From the NCBI GenBank assembly GCA_046347045.1, contig JAXMGX010000008.1, forward strand, positions 1 through 64,000: a stretch of 64,000 bases of DNA, given 5' to 3'. Below are positions 59,662 to 64,000 of this stretch, one piece after another. This DNA is from ZC4RG30 sp046347045 (GTDB taxonomy: Bacteria > Pseudomonadota > Gammaproteobacteria > Steroidobacterales > Steroidobacteraceae). The position numbers and the translations under genes were made by a program. The first letter of the stretch is position 1; each line of letters starts with the position of its first letter. Under the pieces are notes generated by a model that saw nothing but the letters and a program-made list of their open reading frames with translations, made no database searches and was not told the DNA's origin.

Positions 59662-61491
59662 ATGCCAGGGAGCCGCAAGGGCGCCTTCGAATTGGACGGT
59701 AACTTGGGTCTGAAGAGCCTGCCGACGCCGACTGACAGCGGGATGCAACTTCGTCTCGCGGTCTTCCCGACGCTCACTGCGGCACTCGACTACGCCGCGC
59801 AGGGCCAGACCGGCTTCAACTACTACAACGGCCGCGGCGACCTTACCGCCGTCCTGCCCTACAGCGAACTGCGCGAAAAGGCCCGGGCACTGGCGCGCAA
59901 GCTGCAGGCTCTGGGTCGCGGCGCGCGCGTGGCGCTGGTGGCGCATACGCATCCGGATTTCATGGTGGTGTTCTATGCCTGCCAGTACGCGGGGCTGGTG
60001 CCCGTGCCGCTGCCGGCGGCCATCCACCTGGGTGGCCACGAGGCCTATGTGCGCCACCTGCGGCAGATGATCGCCGACTGCAAGGCGGCAGCCGCCTTCG
60101 CGCCCGATGACTTCATCTCGCTGCTGCGCGAGGCCGTCAGCGGCCTCGATGTGGCCGTCACCGGCACGCTGTCGGATTTCGACGCCATGCCCGACCGGGG
60201 CGAACTGCCCGAACCGCCGCGCGTGGATGAGCTGGCCTACCTGCAGTACACCTCGGGCAGCACGCGCTTTCCGCGTGGCACGATGATCACGCAGGCCTCG
60301 GTGATGCATAACCTCGAGGCCATCTTCAACCATGGCTTCAAGCTGACGCAGGACGACCGCTTCTTCTCCTGGCTGCCGTACTACCACGACATGGGCCTGG
60401 TAGGCATCGTGCTGGGTTGCATGGCCACGCAGCGTTCGGTGGACTTCCTCGGCTCGCGCGAGTTCGCGATGCGCCCGCGGCTGTGGCTGAAGCTGATGTC
60501 GCAGAACCGCGCGACCGTCTCGTTCAGCCCGCCCTTCGGCTACGCGCTGGCCGCGCGCCGCATCACGGCCAAGGACACCGAAGCGCTCGATCTTTCCGCC
60601 TGGCGCGTGGCCGGCGTGGGCGCAGAGATGATCCACCCCGAGTGGCTCGAAGCCTTTGCCGAGGCGCTGAAGCCCGCGGGCTTCCGCCCCAGCGCCTTCC
60701 TGCCCAGCTACGGCATGGCCGAATGCGCGCTGGCAGTCAGTTTCGCCACGGTGGGTGGCGGCGTGCAGATCGATTCGGTGGATGGCGACCTGCTGTCCGA
60801 CACCGCCGAGGCGCGACCCTATGTCGAGGGTTCGCCCACGCGCCGCAAGGATTTCGTGAATTGCGGCCCGCCATTGCCGGGGTTCACCGTGGAGGTGCGC
60901 GGCGAAGACGGTCGCGTGCTACCGGATCGCCGCGTGGGTCGCATCCACCTCAACAGCCCCAGCGTCATGAACGGCTACTACAACGCGCCGGAATACACCG
61001 CCGAGGTGCTTACCGCCGACCGCTGGCTGAATACCGGCGACCTGGGCTACTACGTCAACGGCGTGCTGTTCCTCACCGGCCGCGCCAAGGACCTGCTGAT
61101 CATCAATGGCCGCAACATCTGGCCGCAGGACCTGGAAAGCCTCGCGGAACAGCAGCCCGAAGTGCGCGCGCAGGATGCCTCGGCATTCTCGGTGCCGGGC
61201 GAGGACGGCACCGAAGTCGCCGTGCTCGTGGTGCAGGTGCGCGAGACCGATCCGCGCCAGCAGGCCGATCTGGCCGACCGCCTGCACGAGGCCGTGTCGC
61301 AGGAATTCGGCATCCGCTGCCTGATCGAACTGGTGCCGCCGCACACGCTGCCGCGCACCTCGTCGGGCAAGCTCTCGCGCGCCGGCACACGCAAGGATTT
61401 CCTCTCGCGCCATGACGACGAGCGCATACGCGAGGCCACCCACCAGCGCTTTCTCGTCAGCGACGGAAGCCGCGCGCCTGTCGCGGCCTGA
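59662..61491 (+). CDS. Fatty acyl-AMP ligase (FAAL-type) loading the adjacent ACP
   Basis: 609-residue adenylate-forming enzyme. Motifs are LQYTSGSTRFPRGTMI (ATP site, near residue 194), SWLPYYHDMGLVG, LPSYGMAECALAV, LNTGDLGYYVNG and SSGKLSRAGTRKDF with the catalytic Lys near 570. The LQYTSGST form and SWLPxxHDMGL are typical of fatty acyl-AMP ligases that pass acyl groups to an ACP. ACP and SPT genes follow directly. GGCGGA is well placed before ATG 59662. Confidence 0.92.
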   Translation: MPGSRKGAFELDGNLGLKSLPTPTDSGMQLRLAVFPTLTAALDYAAQGQTGFNYYNGRGDLTAVLPYSELREKARALARKLQALGRGARVALVAHTHPDFMVVFYACQYAGLVPVPLPAAIHLGGHEAYVRHLRQMIADCKAAAAFAPDDFISLLREAVSGLDVAVTGTLSDFDAMPDRGELPEPPRVDELAYLQYTSGSTRFPRGTMITQASVMHNLEAIFNHGFKLTQDDRFFSWLPYYHDMGLVGIVLGCMATQRSVDFLGSREFAMRPRLWLKLMSQNRATVSFSPPFGYALAARRITAKDTEALDLSAWRVAGVGAEMIHPEWLEAFAEALKPAGFRPSAFLPSYGMAECALAVSFATVGGGVQIDSVDGDLLSDTAEARPYVEGSPTRRKDFVNCGPPLPGFTVEVRGEDGRVLPDRRVGRIHLNSPSVMNGYYNAPEYTAEVLTADRWLNTGDLGYYVNGVLFLTGRAKDLLIINGRNIWPQDLESLAEQQPEVRAQDASAFSVPGEDGTEVAVLVVQVRETDPRQQADLADRLHEAVSQEFGIRCLIELVPPHTLPRTSSGKLSRAGTRKDFLSRHDDERIREATHQRFLVSDGSRAPVAA

Positions 61492-61496
61492 ACACC

Positions 61497-61748
61497 ATGG
61501 TCGAATCCACGGACAAAGTAGAGCGGGTCGTTCGCGAGGCATTGAAGATCGCGTGCCCGGACATCGGCGCCGTCGAAGGCAGCACCCACCTGGCCAGCGA
61601 ACTCGGGCTCGACTCCGCGCAGGTGATGGACATGATCATGGAGATCGAGGACCGCCTCGACATCTCCATTCCCGTGGCCACCATTGCCGAAGCACGCACG
61701 CTCGATGATTTGTGCAACAGCGTGCGGCGCGTTGCAGGAAAGGAATAG
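61497..61748 (+). CDS. Acyl carrier protein for sphingoid-base synthesis
   Basis: 83-residue acyl carrier protein. The phosphopantetheine serine is Ser40 in ELGLDSAQVMDMIMEIED. It lies between the acyl ligase (5 nt upstream) and the palmitoyltransferase-type gene (6 nt downstream), so it is likely the dedicated carrier that hands the acyl chain to the PLP enzyme. This matches bacterial sphingolipid loci in which SPT takes acyl-ACP. Confidence 0.93.
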   Translation: MVESTDKVERVVREALKIACPDIGAVEGSTHLASELGLDSAQVMDMIMEIEDRLDISIPVATIAEARTLDDLCNSVRRVAGKE

Positions 61749-61754
61749 CAACAC

Positions 61755-62948
61755 ATGACACTGCTCGACAAGTTCGCGCCGCTGGCCGAACTGCGCGGGG
61801 CGCTGGCCGCCAGCGGCAGCGTGCCATCGGTGGCCACGCCGATGGATGCCATCCACTCCGCCACCGAAGGCGTCATCGATGGCAAGCCGGTGTTGCTTGC
61901 GGGCACCAACAATTACCTCGGCCTCACTTTCGATGCGCAGACCCGCGCCGCCGCGATCAAGGCCGTGCAGGAGCTGGGCACCGGCACCACCGGCTCGCGC
62001 ATGGCCAGCGGCAACTACGCCGGGCATCGCGCGCTGGAACGCGAGTTCGCCGCTGCCTTCGGCTGGCCCGCGGCCATCGTCTTCTCCACCGGCTACCAGG
62101 CGAACCTGGGTTCCATCTCGGCGCTGGCGGGGCAGGGCGAGTTCCTGATGGTGGATGCCGACAGCCATGCCAGCATCCACGATGCCTGCCGACTCAGCCT
62201 CGCCACCACCATCCGCTTCCGCCACAACGATCCAGAAAACCTCGCGCGCCGGCTCGAGCGTCTGGGCGAGGATGCGAAACGGACGCTGGTGGTGGTCGAA
62301 AGCCTGTACAGCGTGCTCGGCGATCGCGCGCCGCTCACCGAGCTGGTGGAGGTTTCGCGCAGGTATGGCGCGATGATCATCGTCGACGAAGCCCATTCCT
62401 TTGGCATGTATGGCCCGCAGGGCGTCGGCATCTGCGCCGAGCTGGGTCTGCTCGATCGCGTGGATTTCGTGGTGGGCACCTTCTCGAAGAGCCTGGGTGG
62501 CGTGGGCGGTTTCTGCGTCAGCCGCCATCCGGAATTCGAGCTGCTGCGCCTGGGCAGTCGCCCCTACATCTTCACGGCCTCGCCGCCGCCGCCCGTCATT
62601 GCGGCCGCGCGCGCCGCGCTGGCGCGACTGCTCGCCGGCGATGACCTGCGCGCGCAGTTGTGGAAGAACATCGAACGCTTCAATTCGGCGGTGAAGCGGC
62701 TGGGTTATCGCACGGGTTCAAACGATCCCGGCCCGGTGACGGCGCTGGTGTTCAACGAACGCGCCGAGGCCATCGCGCACTGGCAGGGGCTGCTCGACGC
62801 CGGCATCTACACCAACCTGATGGTGCCGCCGGCCACGCCCGCGGGCCTGAACATCGTGCGCATCAGCCTGTCGGCCGCACACACCGATGCGCAGATCACG
62901 CGGATGATCGAGGCCTTCGAGCAGTTGCGGGCGCGCCTGCGCGCCTAG
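61755..62948 (+). CDS. spt: Serine palmitoyltransferase-type alpha-oxoamine synthase
   Basis: 397-residue PLP enzyme of the alpha-oxoamine synthase family, which condenses an amino acid with an acyl thioester. PLP lysine is Lys245 in GTFSKSLGGVGGF; also TNNYLGLTFD, TGTTGSRMASGNYAGH, VDADSHASIHDAC and IVDEAHSFGMYGPQG. With an ACP and FAAL beside it the best call is serine palmitoyltransferase making 3-ketosphinganine; AONS or KBL are less likely here. Its stop (TAG) and the stop of the convergent tagH share the palindrome CTAG. Confidence 0.9.
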   Translation: MTLLDKFAPLAELRGALAASGSVPSVATPMDAIHSATEGVIDGKPVLLAGTNNYLGLTFDAQTRAAAIKAVQELGTGTTGSRMASGNYAGHRALEREFAAAFGWPAAIVFSTGYQANLGSISALAGQGEFLMVDADSHASIHDACRLSLATTIRFRHNDPENLARRLERLGEDAKRTLVVVESLYSVLGDRAPLTELVEVSRRYGAMIIVDEAHSFGMYGPQGVGICAELGLLDRVDFVVGTFSKSLGGVGGFCVSRHPEFELLRLGSRPYIFTASPPPPVIAAARAALARLLAGDDLRAQLWKNIERFNSAVKRLGYRTGSNDPGPVTALVFNERAEAIAHWQGLLDAGIYTNLMVPPATPAGLNIVRISLSAAHTDAQITRMIEAFEQLRARLRA

Positions 62949-64000
62949 GGTGCGCCGTTGCGGCGCCGCGCAGCCTGATAGGCCTGCGAAATGGCCTCGA
63001 TGAACAGGTGCGGCACATCCTCGCCGGTGGCCTGCAGCAGGTTGCTGTAGATATCCTTGTAGCGATCCCAGTTGCCGGTGCCACCGGGTCGCGCCGGCAG
63101 GTTGCCGGCTTCCATGCGGGCCGGCGACAGATGTGCCATGAACTGCGCCAGCGCGCTGCGCAGCGCCGGATCGACGGCCGTGCTGTGGTTGCCGGCATGG
63201 CTGAACTGGCCGCGCAGGCGCATCACCGCATCGAGCTTGCCCTGTTCGTGGCCGGTGAGCAGGTCGAGCAGGTATTCATCCGCGCCCTGTTCCAGCGGTG
63301 AGCGTCCCTCGGGCGCTTCCACTTCGATGCCATAGTGGTCGCAGAAAGCCGCCTGCGCGCGCAGGATTTCCTTCAGGCCTATGATGGCCTCGCGCAGCAT
63401 GCGGCCGACGAGCTGCATGCTCTGCGCCTCGCTCTGCATCGTCAGCCGCGATTCGTCGATGCCCGCGCCGCGGCAAAAGGCCTGCAGCGCGTTGTGCACA
63501 TCGGGCAGCACGGCATTGCGACCTTCCAGTCGCGCGCGCGCCGCGGCGCGCAGACGGGTCAGCCGCTCCTGCGCCGAGAGCTGCGGCAATGGCAGCTCGG
63601 CGCCGGCCAGCTTCGCGCCGCCCAGTTTCGCCACCGGGCCACTGATTTCCGCCGGGATCAGGGCCTCGATGTTCAGCGACGCGCCCAGGTCGTCGGATAT
63701 CCCGCCCACGGCGCGCAGCGGCACCACGTTGTCCACGGAAATCTGCGCCAGCGTGCCGGTGCCCGGCGCGGGCAGAATGCTTTCGTCCGCATCGACGTTC
63801 ACGCGGATGCGGTACTCGCCCATGCGCAGCGTATCGCCATTGCGCAGGGCGTACAGTCCCCGCCGGCCCTGGGGCGCGGTGGCGTCGTTGACGTATACGC
63901 CGTTGGTGCTGGAATCCTCCAGGTAAAAGGCGCCCTGGCGGAAATGGATGCGGGCATGGTGGCCCGAGAGGTAGCGGCGCGGATCGGGCAGCGCCCAGTC
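62945..64000 (-). CDS. tagH: Type VI secretion FHA-domain protein TagH, 5' end cut by window edge
   Basis: 352 C-terminal residues visible; the gene enters from beyond the right edge. The first part is an FHA phosphopeptide-binding domain (SGHHARIHFRQGAFYLEDSSTNGVYVND, in two runs; then LRNGDTLRMGEYRIRV). The rest is the TagH C-terminal region (GRMLREAIIGLKEILRAQAAFC, DRYKDIYSNLLQATGEDVPHLFIEAISQAYQ). TagH is a regulatory part of type VI secretion systems, signalling via the threonine-phosphorylation pathway. Other T6SS genes presumably lie outside. It is convergent with SPT and shares 4 nt. Confidence 0.93.
   Translation of the reverse strand, partial: DWALPDPRRYLSGHHARIHFRQGAFYLEDSSTNGVYVNDATAPQGRRGLYALRNGDTLRMGEYRIRVNVDADESILPAPGTGTLAQISVDNVVPLRAVGGISDDLGASLNIEALIPAEISGPVAKLGGAKLAGAELPLPQLSAQERLTRLRAAARARLEGRNAVLPDVHNALQAFCRGAGIDESRLTMQSEAQSMQLVGRMLREAIIGLKEILRAQAAFCDHYGIEVEAPEGRSPLEQGADEYLLDLLTGHEQGKLDAVMRLRGQFSHAGNHSTAVDPALRSALAQFMAHLSPARMEAGNLPARPGGTGNWDRYKDIYSNLLQATGEDVPHLFIEAISQAYQAARRRNGAP

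Overview
The window is a gene-dense, GC-rich stretch of bacterial chromosome with no stretch over 300 bases free of genes. It has no rRNA operon, insertion sequence, integrase or CRISPR array. The conserved order lptD-surA-pdxA-rsmA-(uspA)-apaG-apaH, the amgK-murU pair and the lipA-lipB-DUF493 neighbourhood all point to a gammaproteobacterium. The DUF1592/DUF1552/ankyrin block, the ECF sigma factor next to a Ser/Thr kinase, and the sphingolipid-type genes suggest an environmental lineage of the Steroidobacteraceae/Xanthomonadales kind. That placement is inference; no rRNA or marker tree is available here.

Layout. 1-1315: Ser/Thr kinase (cut by the window edge) and its ECF sigma factor. 1517-8871: a minus-strand block running DUF1592 c-type cytochrome protein, DUF1552 Tat protein, exported ankyrin protein, an MBL-fold protein with a degraded metal site, a cupin and a hypoxanthine/uracil-DNA glycosylase. 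9082-11192: DUF486 protein, then cytochrome b561 and two YceI proteins. 11202-17203: YyaL-like protein, rlmI, then lgt-thyA-SET-folA, a translationally coupled run with a SET-domain methyltransferase inside the folate/thymidylate genes. 17244-21155: kynurenine-pathway genes kmo, kynU, a frameshifted formamidase-like cyclase and haoA. 21205-25200: lipoprotein, TonB receptor, DUF2807 protein and yebC. 25387-28419: fhs with a strong terminator, and a FAD monooxygenase. 28421-30887: a bufferin (copper-binding RiPP) operon, bufA-bufB-bufC, preceded by a DUF1993 gene. 30934-38053: the LPS-assembly/rRNA-methylation operon. 38100-41711: cell-wall recycling kinase and uridylyltransferase plus lipoate genes. 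41762-41851: tRNA-Ser(CGA).

41868-62948 is a roughly 21-kb envelope-lipid region that starts directly after the tRNA. At its right end sit a fatty acyl-AMP ligase, an acyl carrier protein and a serine palmitoyltransferase-type enzyme, the entry module of bacterial sphingolipid synthesis. Upstream are a CerR-like reductase, a diacylglycerol/ceramide-kinase-like protein, a membrane desaturase/hydroxylase, an acyltransferase, an ABC exporter and LptF/LptG permeases. There are also several head-group type enzymes: a CDP-alcohol phosphatidyltransferase, LicC-like and MobA-like nucleotidyltransferases, two CDP-glycerol glycerophosphotransferase-like paralogues, a GT4 glycosyltransferase and a GINT1-like protein. 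Together they could make, decorate and export an anionic or glycosylated ceramide. No ceramide synthase of the GNAT type is recognisable, so the N-acylation step is open. The window ends in a type VI secretion FHA gene (tagH), cut at its 5' end.

The densest transcription units show ATGA, GTGA, TTGA or TGATG stop/start overlaps, so many gene groups are probably translationally coupled. Several starts are GTG or TTG and were chosen from these overlaps, from ribosome-binding sites and from family length.
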